The notes under the pieces: generated by a model
The model's database searches: none
What the model saw: only the letters and a program-made list of their open reading frames with translations
What the model was told of the DNA's origin: nothing
In this document: positions 24,311-34,308 of the stretch, in pieces
How the letters are laid out: each line of letters begins with the position of its first letter
Numbering within the stretch: position 1 is the first letter of the stretch
From: Theristus sp. LFF4_11
Lineage: Eukaryota; Nematoda; Chromadorea; Monhysterida; Xyalidae
Direction: 5' to 3'
Assembly (NCBI GenBank): GCA_030248135.1
Contig: JASANC010002767.1
Location: forward strand, 39,642 to 103,641
Length of the DNA: 64,000 nucleotides
Made by a program: the position numbers and the translations under genes

Positions 24311-26721
24311 TGTGCGTTCGCCTGAAAGCAACAAGCAAACACCAAGTGATCATACACGTCAACAATCAACAGCAACTTCATACAATATTGATCGCAGCAT
24401 TATGCTCCTGGGTAGTTTTTCCACCAAAATTCGAATTCATAATAGCAACATTTGGAGACACATAAATATTTGAAATTGTTGTGTGTTTTTCTCAAGCACT
24501 TAACTTTATGCTGTATTGTTCTGCACACACGATTCAATGCTCAGAATGCGGTGAACGTCTGACTGTCCCGCTAGGTTATGACTTTTTTATGGATGCGACA
24601 GTTCCACATTTCTCTAACTCGTTCGTTCTAATTTAATTTCAGGTTCGTTTTCATTAATTTTTCAGTTCTTCAATTCTTTCAAAATAACGTTATACAAGTT
24701 GTAATACGTAACACCGGTAAAAAAGTTTGTACTGCAATTGTTGGATTAGTTTACGCTGCGTAACATGCTGCTTTGAACAAATCGTGATCTTTAGCTGTAT
24801 ATGTGGTGTTTTGGATTGTGCTGCGGCTGAAAAGGTGGATGGATAAGTAGGATCTGGGCAACATCTTGGAAGTGATCGAGGTATGGTTTGCGTTCATTTT
24901 CTCACTGATTGCTAGACCACTGATGTTCCACATGTTATTGTCTGTGTTTTTTATTTCGGTGTTTTGCGCTGCTGCCAATGTAAAAACCCGAAAAGAAAGT
25001 GTTCAACATTGAAACCCGTGTTTTTCATAGCAAAATACAAAAACTATGCCGCAGAAGATATGTTTGGTCGTGTGCTGGTTTTTATGATCGGTTGCAATTT
25101 GTGGCACGGTCGATTTGTCAACGTTATGCATTGTTTCTCGAATTTTTGAATTCGCTATAGAGCTGTCATAATTTAATCGGTGTGGTTTTCCTGTTGTCGT
25201 CTGTTCTCGGAGTTGTATTTTGTAGGTTGGTAGCTTTCTCCTTTGTTGTTGTTTTGCAGATTTTTCAATTTCGCACAATGCTGCCCCCATCTCCCATCCT
25301 CTGTCAGTTCAGTCCTGTCAGCTGATTTTGTATATCTGAGATATTTCAAGATATTGACGATTGTTGATGAGAGTGGCAAGTTTGCCTCGGATGTTTATCT
25401 CAAACAAATCAATTGTGTAACATTATTGGGCGTACTAACTACCGGTCAGTGTTTAGCTTACGATATCACGAAACATGTATTGCAGAAAGAAACGCAATGG
25501 GTTTTTTGTTTTCCACGCTGTTCTGATTTTCGCGGTTTTTATTGTTGCAATTTAAAAAAAGCGATTTATTCTGCTGTTCTTTCAGCGAAATGCACAAATT
25601 GTACAACCGATATCTTCTGTGTGCTGTTTGTTGTTGACCTGCGGTTTAGGCTAGCAAATTATTATTCCCACTTGAACTACAGAAACAACTTGTAACACGT
25701 TTTACCACAAATCTTTGTTTGTTCCGTTTATTGTTTCTCTGTTTCCGTTTTTTCTTCATGTCAGACGTATTGTATTTATTGATTTGTTATTTTTTGTTTT
25801 GTTTGTTTCTGATATGCGAATTCATATTTTCGATTTTTATATTTACCATATTCCTATGGAGTTTTTTTACAATTATGACCAGCGCTGATCATTAGAAACA
25901 ACACACACACTATCAATATTATTATTCTATTTGTCGTTGCATTGATTTGATTTGGTTTTGCGTGTTGTTTCAATACTGAGATCGTTGTATTCAGAACAAA
26001 CTTCACAGTCTCTCTTGATCATGTTGATTTGTTGTGGCGTTCATACGATACAAAGTGTACTACTGCTGCATGCAATTTCTATAGACACACCCTGTGCAGA
26101 TCCGGCTTGGCTTGCACGCTCCCTCTTATCTCTCTGCATCTGAGAGTTCATGATATGATGGCATGGCCGTGTTACACGAGTGTTACGACTAATAAAATTT
26201 GTCTAGAACATGATGTTTTTTAAAACAAAACACTGGAAAGAACCGAGAAAAGCTGAAAGCAGCGTTAGTCAAGTGTGACAAAATTGAAATTTGAGAGTTT
26301 GTCAATGCTGACGCAAGTTTTTTGCTCCTTAGCAACCGCCGATTGCAGACGCACATACGCGGACAAACCACAGTGTGACTCAGTAGGTTGTTCGACTGAC
26401 TAATTGTGATTGTGAACTTGTCATGGTGACCAAAATATTATGTTTGTCTAAAACGTGAACAATTTTCGAATTACACCGCTGAAAAAATCGACTTGTACAT
26501 TTCACTCGTCCACGTGCATTTTTGCGCAGCGCGTTTTTGTACTCCACAATTATAAGAAATTACATTAGACGAAACGTGCTTGCTTGCACACAACGAAAAT
26601 CAACATTAACAGTCGCACAATTTACCTACTTGGAAATAGCGTGAACTGTGCACATTTTCATCGGAAATCCAATGAAATGAGGTCGTCGTAGCATAAGATA
26701 CCCAAAAAAGTGCAATAAACC
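24311..26721. other. 3' flank and intergenic region, no gene seen
   Basis: T-rich sequence after the RING stop codon, with no supported exon on either strand. The first clear AATAAA on the plus strand lies at 26191-26196, far downstream. The promoter of the mutase gene should be in the last few hundred bases before 26722. Confidence 0.4.
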
Positions 26722-29060
26722 ATGGCGGCCACCGCGTCGCCGAAAACGGTCAAAAGCAAGCTGGTCTGCATTGGCTGTGGGCCTACAGTGCTCGGTGCAA
26801 CTTACAATGTGCATCAGAAGATCGTGGCAGGTGAAATTGCTGCCTCCGATGTGGAGGTGCTCGTGCTTGAGCGGTCGGACGAGCCAGGCGGCCTTGCGGG
26901 CACGGTCGTCGACGACGCGGGCTTTGCGTGGGACTTGGGCGGCCACGTGCACGGGGAGCCGTCGAGGTACGAATGCTTTCGGCGCATGCTCGACTCGTTG
27001 CCGTGCCAGTGGAACTTCATACGACGTGCTGCTAAGGTGAACGCCATTGGGTGGGAGGAGAATGCCGATTGAGATTGCTGCTGTGCGTTGCAAATGCTCG
27101 TTCAAACAGTAATCACACCTGGTTTGCAGGCTGACATGTCGATGATATTTGATGAACCATTTGAAAACGGAGACCTCCGAAAAGACGCAGAACAATGTGC
27201 GTTTAATGGTACAACAGTGCAGCCTGATTCTGATTCCAACAGCAACCACATCTTCAGTGACAAGACGACGTCATGTGAAAAGGTCCGTTGCTAATTTGTG
27301 GTGCGTCACACTCCCGAGAATGTCAAAAAATCGACAGCATTTTCATGCAAACTTTATCACTATTCTTGACACAGAACACAAAAAGCATGTACGATTTATT
27401 CGCACTTGTCAGCTTGAGCAAGACCGTCATCGTGGTTACGTGCCGTATCCAGTGCAACTGTCAGTGCCGCTGTTCCCCCCGTCCATCCGTGAGCAATGCA
27501 TCGCAGACATCCGCAGCGCCCAGCAGCAAACGTACGCAGCAAAGCCGCGCAACTTTGACGAGTGGACTGACCGCGTGTTCGGCAAAAAACTCAAAGAGAT
27601 CTTTGTGACGCCATACAATCAGAAGGTTGGTCAACACGGCGGCACAATCATTGTAAATTTTAAAAAAAAGTGCAAAGTTTGTTTGCTCGTCACTGAGTTT
27701 TAATCAAATAAACAGGTTTGGACTGTTGATCTGGCGCAAATGAACGCTCATTGGGTCGGTGAACGGGTAGCGTTGGTGGACGTTGACAGACTAGCAGAGT
27801 TGTCGAAGAAGACGAGAAAACAATTGTTGAAGGTTGTTGTGGTGGCAAAAAGTGGTGTTATGGAAGTTCACGAAAACGAAAACGTAGATTTCATTTTATG
27901 ACTATAGGACGACCTCGGCTGGGGACCAAACACGTATTTCCGTTACCAGAAGCACGGCGGTTGTGGCGCAACATGGCCGCTGCTGGTGCGAGAGCATCCG
28001 AAAGAATGGTACAAGTTCGGCCATGATGTCGTTGCCGTGGACGCCGCGAATAAAACCGTCGGTGCACGTTTTGTTCATTGCGTCGTCTGCCAATTCGTGC
28101 TGGGTTGGCAAACGACTGCGCAGAATTACCATGTTATGCCCTTCAACTAACTTTGTTGAACTGAGTTGAACTCGTAAAAACTCTGAACATAGGTTATGGC
28201 AATAGCGAAGGGTCAGATTTATTTACCATTGCCAAACCTAGGCAGCATTAAGAAGCTTGAATTATCTGCAGGTTCATGCAGTGAATCGAGCGACAGGCAT
28301 GCGAATCCAGGTTGAGTACGATTACTTGCTTTCGTCAATGCCCATCACATTGCTCTGCCGCATGCTGCACATTCCACCACCAAAACTGCATTTCAGCAAG
28401 GTGATATCGAGTTTGATACACACGCAACGATCCTGATAAACTTTTATTTTTAATGCATTTGTTTCCAGGTGATCCTAATTGGCATTGGTTTGCACCAACC
28501 GCAATCACAATGGGCCCGTGAAACGACGTGGGCATATTTTCCTGACCCAACAATTCCATTTTATCGTGCAACATTTCTCTCTAATTACAACGATCACATG
28601 ACGCCCAATGCACAACAATATTGGTCGCTGTTGTTGGAGGTTGGCCTTCAGCCTCAAGTTGACGTGAACGTTGACAAAGTGGTCAATGACTGCATTCGAG
28701 GTTGTTCATTCATGAGAATGTTGGCTGCGTTTACATAGGCTTTTCTGAAGCCTCCATGGCATTAGTGGAAAAAATCACTCAGGCTTGTTGAAATCGAACG
28801 TTATCGATTGCAAAAGTCAAGTGGCACACACGTGGACACGATTGCTACCATTCGGCTACCCGATACCAACGGTTGAACGCGACGATGAACTGAAACGGGT
28901 GCATGCAGAGTTGGAGAAATGCGCCATTTACAGTCGGGGACGATTTGGTGGATGGAAATATGAAGTGGCCAACATGGACCACAGTTTTGCGCAGGGTTAC
29001 GAAATCGTTGACAGAGTCCTCGGCGGCACACCTGAAACTGTCTACAACACGGCATTGTGA
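26722..29060 (+). CDS. glf: UDP-galactopyranose mutase (about 553 aa)
   Basis: Flavoenzyme that interconverts UDP-galactopyranose and UDP-galactofuranose, the donor for galactofuranose glycans. Exons 26722-27036, 27130-27282, 27338-27625, 27716-27832, 27908-28057, 28272-28400, 28469-28700, 28783-29060. The eukaryotic mutase pattern is clear: FAD-binding CIGCGPTVLGA near residue 17, EPGGLAGT and WDLGGHV, then GYVPYPVQ, FDEWTDRVFG, FVTPYNQKVWTVD, WVGERVA, DDLGWGPNTYFRY, PFYRATFLSNYNDH (with the substrate-binding Arg), YWSLLLEV, FGYPIPTVERD and the C-terminal RGRFGGWKYEVANMDHS. Length is slightly above the usual ~510. The extra residues sit around the exon 2/3 junction (QPDSDSNSNH...), where an alternative donor (27256) and acceptor also fit, so that junction is uncertain. 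AATAAA at 29244-29249 may end the transcript. Confidence 0.93.
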
Positions 29061-29340
29061 GAAGAAAATTTAAAAAATGAACGATCTTCGTCTGTTTTGT
29101 TACAAAAGTCAGGTGTGCGGGCAAACAGCATAAAAGTCGAGGCACGATCAGAACATGAAAATAACAACAACGAAAATCAAGAGAACGGCTTTGGTTACGG
29201 TATACACGACTTCAAAAGTTATGAAATTTGGTGCGATCAAAACAATAAACAAAACAAAAGATCAAAACAAAACAAAAAAACAAAACAAGACAAAAGAAAA
29301 CAAAAAAACAAGACACAAAATGGAGAATCTAAAGTGACCT

Positions 29341-29437
29341 AGAGCCGATGGTAAATTGGGCTCGGGGCAGTATTGCCCGTTTCCGCCGGAGTTTGGTACC
29401 TTAGGGTTTCCCGAACCGGCGCGCGAACTAATAAATA
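29341..29437 (+). mobile_element. Truncated SINE copy (3' body only)
   Basis: Contains TAAATTGGGCTCGGGGCAG, TATTGCCCGTTTCCGCCGG, AGTTTGGTACC and GGGTTTCCCGAACCGGCGCG, the reverse complement of the 33150-33260 block of the full copy. The tRNA-like head is missing, so it is 5' truncated. It is in the opposite orientation to the 33150 copy. Confidence 0.65.
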
Positions 29438-29714
29438 AAAAATAACGTGATTTCAAAAGTTAGGTATGTGGTACAGTATGGCCGAATAAAAAAGGCAGTC
29501 CTTGTATTCTCCATCAAGGCGGGATCAGTCGCAAACTAGGAGTTGTCTTTCTCAAGAATGCCAAGAAAATTAGCAAGTGCAAGGGAGAAAGAGTGCACAG
29601 AATAGCACGAAGAAGCAATTAGTTTGAAAAAAAAACACGTCAAATTTGACACACAATTGCATTTCTGAACGTCATTTTCTTTCATTCAAATTGCCTTCAA
29701 AAATTCAAAGTGCC

Positions 29715-30346
29715 CCCACCCCCCCCCCCCTCCCCCCCCACCCACCCGACGGTCTCTGGTGCTCTGGGAAGGTACCCCCCACCCCCCGTCCACGGTACTG
29801 TAGCCAGTACCGTGGGCCCAAAAAAAATTTCGAAGGGGGGTATGGTGCCGTGGGGGGGGGGTGCCGACCAAAAAGTGAGGGGGGTCCAAACTATGGTAAC
29901 GTGGGACCCCCCATTAGAGTCTCGTGGGGGGTGCATTTTTTCAAAATTTTCTGTGGGGGGTCCACCCCCCCCCCCCCACCCCCCATGATATTCTTTCGCT
30001 TAAATTTTGAAGGAAAAACGCTAAATTTTGCTGCAAGATCTTTGAAATTACAATGAAGATGGTCAAGTTATCATATATTCAGCTTATATTATGGACTTTA
30101 TAGACAAAAAATCATGATTTTCGAAAAAAATTTTAGGGTGTGCAGAAAATTTGGGGGGGTGGTCTCCGCCAGACAAAATTTCATGGGGGGTGTGAGGGGG
30201 TGTCGGCCAAATTTTCGAGGGGGGAACCGTCCGATGGGGGGAGGGTGCCCGGTTTTAGGGGGGTGGCACGGTGCCCCCCCCCACCCGACGGTCTCTGGTG
30301 CTCTGGGGGGGGTGTACCCAACACCCTCCCCCCGCCCACGGTACTG
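29715..30346. repeat. G/C-homopolymer-rich repeat with a duplicated block
   Basis: Long C and G runs. The block ACCCGACGGTCTCTGGTGCT followed by CTGGG and a CCACGGTACTG end occurs at about 29750 and again at about 30287 in the same orientation. At the first copy CACGGTACTG-TAGC-CAGTACCGTG is a perfect hairpin. It is probably an older repeat element; the ends were not resolved. Confidence 0.6.
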
Positions 30347-30458
30347 ACTGTAGCTAGAGATGTCAAGAAAAAAAATTTTCTATTTTTTTTCTTTAAAAAA
30401 TTTTTTTTTAATTTTTTTTTAAATGAAAGTTGTTCAGAATTTTTCAGGGAGTCCGAAT

Positions 30459-31803
30459 ATCACCATCAGTAGCGAAAGTGCGGGGGGGGTGGGGGGTCCA
30501 CCCCCCCCTCAGCCGAAAATCCTGCCCGTGCACGGGCAGATACCCGTGTATCCCCCCTCCCCCCCTTTACCTCGACACGGGTAGAGTTGGTAAAAAACCG
30601 GTTTTTTATATTGCCAGGAAAAAAAACCGGTTTCTTTTCCGTTTTAAAACCGTTTTAAAACTATAAAAAACCGAATGCTTCCCAGCTCCTAAACTTTTCA
30701 GAACTTGGCATCTTGAACTCAAAACAGGAAATACATCAAAATTAGTAATTTTGAGCAGCGTAAAATGCTGTTTTCGGGCATACAACCGACCCAATATGCT
30801 ATTTTTGTTACCAAATGCTACCCAATTTTTTGTTTCAAATCAAATTAATTTCGCTTTTATTGGTTTCCAAAGCAGCACGTTCAATAAATTGAAAACAAAG
30901 ACTGGGCAGTGACCGTGTAGATGTGGGGAGCGGGGAGGGACGGTTGCAAGGAGACCGGATAGCTGACCCCGATTAGGGGGCGAGATTTGCAGAACTGCAA
31001 AGTGAAACCGGTGGCGGATTGCGTTTGAAAAATAACATTTCATCAGTTACCCTTTGCAAATCGACAACATCGTCAGTTAGTCTGCATATGCACTTAGTTT
31101 AGCAGTCACCTTGTCTTCATCGTATTTCACTTGACCCTTGCCACAAAAGCTTCTGCAAAATAATGCTTCACCAGTTCAGTTTGACAGTTCACTGCACCGT
31201 TTTTTCAAAAATATAATTTTACATTTTATCAATCAAACGAAGAGTTGTGATTTTTGACCACGAAGTTTGAAAATTTTTAAGGTAAAAAACCGGTTCTTTA
31301 TTTTTTCAAGAAAAAAAACTGGAAAAAAACCGGTTTTAAAACGGAAAAGAAACCGGTTTTTTTTCCTGTGCCAACCCTAGACACGGGTACTAGACTCCCC
31401 CCCACCCCCCTCCGCGAGAAAACACGGGATCGCACCCCCCCCCCTCACGGTGGTCAATCTCATCTCAATTTTTTCCAAAAATACCGTAATTTTTGCATTT
31501 TTCTTGACGTTTGTGTCTGTCCCTGCATAGATTTTGTTGTTTCTGACCAAACAAGCAGCTTGTTTGCACAAAATATTCTGTATTTTACAAGAATTTCTGT
31601 GTTTTTCTAAGGCAAAAATTTGGTATTACCCGTGCGATCCCGTGCACCCTCCCTCACGAAACTTTTCTGCCAGTGCACCCCCCTCAGGAAAATTTGCTGC
31701 CCGTGCACCCCCCCCTCACCGAGAAGGCACCTGACCCCCCCCCCTCTAAAATTAGGCAAACACCCCCCTCACCCGAGGTCCCGCTTTCGCTACTGATCAC
31801 CAT
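30459..31803. mobile_element. Middle nested hAT-like element (TIR CAGTAGCGAAAG)
   Basis: The element is 30467-31795, with 12-bp perfect inverted ends CAGTAGCGAAAG...CTTTCGCTACTG. The 8-bp duplication ATCACCAT is perfect at 30459-30466 and 31796-31803. It is rich in C and G runs and non-coding, and is itself interrupted by the element at 30582-31379. Confidence 0.8.
30574..31387. mobile_element. Inner nested hAT-like element (TIR TAGRGTTGG)
   Basis: The element is 30582-31379 (798 bp), with ends TAGAGTTGG...CCAACCCTA. The 8-bp duplication GACACGGG is perfect at 30574-30581 and 31380-31387. Subterminal inverted blocks of about 36 bp (AGGAAAAAAAACCGGTTTCT and following) are also shared by both ends. 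No transposase frame. It is the youngest insertion of the three. Confidence 0.85.
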
Positions 31804-32438
31804 CTGAGGAGCCACCGACTTACCATATGACCCCCACTCATATGGGAGGAGGGTGAAAATTTCAGACTTGGTTTCGGCGACCCCATTTTCCCACCGACGA
31901 CATCACGTCTTGTGTTTTGCCTCTCAATTCACCTCAAATAACACGGAAACAAGTTCAACAACAAACCGGTGTGATCATGCTGACGACACGAGGCGAAACA
32001 GCAACGAGCAACCAACGAAGTTACGCTTGCAGTGGCAGACAGTGCAATTTCGACCTTTCGAGATCCTGAAAAACGATGCGTAAATGTGAGTTCTCTGCTT
32101 CTATCTCACCTCAGCGACATCGGAATTTGTTGAACTAGCCTTTTGCGACGCTCAAGTACTTCAATGCGCGAGTCGATCATCACTCACCAAGGCTGAAAAC
32201 AGTCGATAAATCAATCCAGAATACCAGCTGCAGCGTTGAAGACTAAGTGACAAGGTAAAGTCAAAGAAAATTTTTGTTGAACTTTCGAAAAATTATGCCA
32301 AAAACGGCATTTTCAGGGCACATTAAAGAAAAAATTTAAAAAATTTTTAATAAAAAAATAAAAATAAAAATGCTCCTTTTTTTACTTTTTTTTAAATTAA
32401 AAAAAAACTTTTTTGACCCTTACATCTCTAACTGTAGC

Positions 32439-34308
32439 CCATCTGATTTTGCTCCGGAATTTTTTATTAATTAAAAAATTATTTTTTGTGTTTTTTTTAA
32501 TTTAAGAAATAGGGATTTTCACGTTTTTTAACTTTAACTTCAACTTCAACTTTTATTGAACATTTATTTAAATTTAAAAAATAATAATATTTTTTTCAAT
32601 TAATTAAAAAAATCTCAAAACGCCGGAGGAAAAACCGCGCTGACGCGCTGGATTTGTATGCATACTTAAAAGTGATTTTTTTGATTTCTGATCAGAGGTT
32701 GTTTGCAATGAGTCGTTGTAGGTTCCTAATCCTAAACCTAATCCTAATCCTAAGCCAAGCCTTTTTGATAAGGTGAAAATGATAATTTAGTTTTTGCATT
32801 TTTTTCTTTCCTGTGTTAAAGGGCAGGGGCCACCGCCACCGCACATGCACCTGTTTTAATAATGATGCATTACGCACATGCACCTGTTTTAATAATCAAT
32901 CAATCAATCAATCAATTTTATTTGTATGCCTCACGGCCAGTTCACATCAACATTATGATGCATTCACATCAACATCAACACATAATAATGATGCATTACG
33001 GACGCGCTGAGTTCGAATATTGCACTTTCAAAACCAAATAAGGCAGTTTTGACCTTTAAAATTGACAAAAACTTTTGTGAAAATTTCGTCAATTTGGACT
33101 TGGACTTGGATTGGACTTTTTTTAAATTTAATTTTTTTTAAATTATACGCGCGCCGGTTCCGGAAACCCGAAGGTACCAGGTACCAAACTCCGGCGGAGA
33201 CGGGCAATACTGCCCCGAGCCCAATTTTTCCCTCGGCTCAGGAGGGAATAGACCATTAGATGTTCGTTGGTCACTCTAATTTTCCACGAGTATGTCTTGT
33301 CCACAGCGAGGTTCGAACCCGGTACCTACAGAACTGTAGGCCGAAGTTCTACCACTACGCCACGGACGCAACGGACTTGGACCTACCTTTTGCAGCATGT
33401 GGATGTAGATTCAAACCCAGGTCGTTGTTCTTGTTTCAAATGATTTTTCTGTGTTCCGTAGTACTTTCTAGAATACTGCAGATAGAAAACGCCCCGGTTC
33501 ACACTTCACATTGTTGTTGATGGGCAACGTCGCCGCGCTTCTTCGAGACGACAAATCGGCAACAACAATCAGGAGTTGACAAGTAGGTTTTCTCCAATTT
33601 AAGGATAAAACCAAACCAAGGTAATTTACTGCGTTTTAGTCTAATAACGACCTCATGAACCCAATTGCAGAAGCTTCTATCAGTATCTGGACTTTGCTCG
33701 TCGATCTTTGACCTGAAAGTAGAAATTGTCAAAATGTAGAAATCGGCTAAACGAAAAGTCTGGTTTGCTGTGAACGACAAGCGCATGTTTTACGGCACAT
33801 GACGTCATTTCATTGGGACACGTTTTAAAAAAATATGTCATCGTAGAAACAGAGAGGAGAAACGCTTCAAAGGTAAAAACTAAAAACAGCATAATTTTGC
33901 TTTAAAATGCTCAAACAAATTCAGTATAAACGCATATTTTGCCTAAAATTAAGAAAATTTACCGAAAATTCGAGCAAAAATGTCAGTTAAAATTGACTTA
34001 TTTTATGTCTTCCAGGCAAAAGTTTTCAGAATCAGAACCCTCCCGTGACATCCAAATCCCTGATCGAAAATGTGCTTTTTCGCCTTCGCTTCCCTTTTTG
34101 TCTGGAACGGAACAAGAACAACTAAGCCACAAACACAAAAGAAAACAGTACCCAACTTTGGATACAATCCCAAAACAACAATCACATTTTTCGCATGATT
34201 TATGAATCTGCGTCTGCGCACTGCGCCATTCAATTTCAGCGGATATGCCGCAACCGTGAACCGGTGCCGGTTCTGTGCTCAACGACAGAGACAGCTGCTG
34301 CAACAACG
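32439..34308. other. Repeat-rich intergenic region upstream of Drosha
   Basis: Holds, in order: an AT-rich stretch; a degenerate TTAGGA-like block at about 32690-32772 that recurs inverted at 56345-56400; a duplicated GCACATGCACCTGTTTTAAT block near 32840-32895; an AATC microsatellite at about 32893-32916; and the SINE at 33150-33375. No exon is supported. The Drosha promoter should lie towards 34308. Confidence 0.5.
33150..33375 (-). mobile_element. tRNA-derived SINE (most complete copy)
   Basis: On the minus strand the head reads as a tRNA-like pol III promoter: A box TGGCGTAGTGG (33362-33352), a CCTACAGTTCTGTAGG arm, and B box GGTTCGAACC (33319-33310). A body containing CCTCCTGAGCCGAGGG and GGGCTCGGGGCAG follows, ending near CCGGAACCGGCGCGCG. 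An A/B-box spacing close to that of a tRNA is what supports the SINE call. Target duplications were not resolved. Confidence 0.75.

Larger units (their letters stand above)
30347..32438. mobile_element. Outer nested hAT-like element (TIR TAGAGATGT)
   Basis: The element is 30355-32430, with inverted ends TAGAGATGT...ACATCTCTA. The 8-bp duplication ACTGTAGC is perfect at 30347-30354 and 32431-32438. Without the insert at 30467-31795 it would be about 740 bp, AT-rich and non-coding. It is the oldest of three nested insertions. Confidence 0.75.

Noticed and set aside
29646..30472. Several open frames in the G/C-homopolymer region
   Set aside because: Proline/glycine runs from low-complexity repeats and transposon ends; no coding evidence.
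33800..33815. ATGACGTCATTTC shared by about 33800, 53313 and 57049
   Set aside because: Short CRE-like palindrome with different flanks at each site; probably coincidence or a trace of an unresolved repeat.
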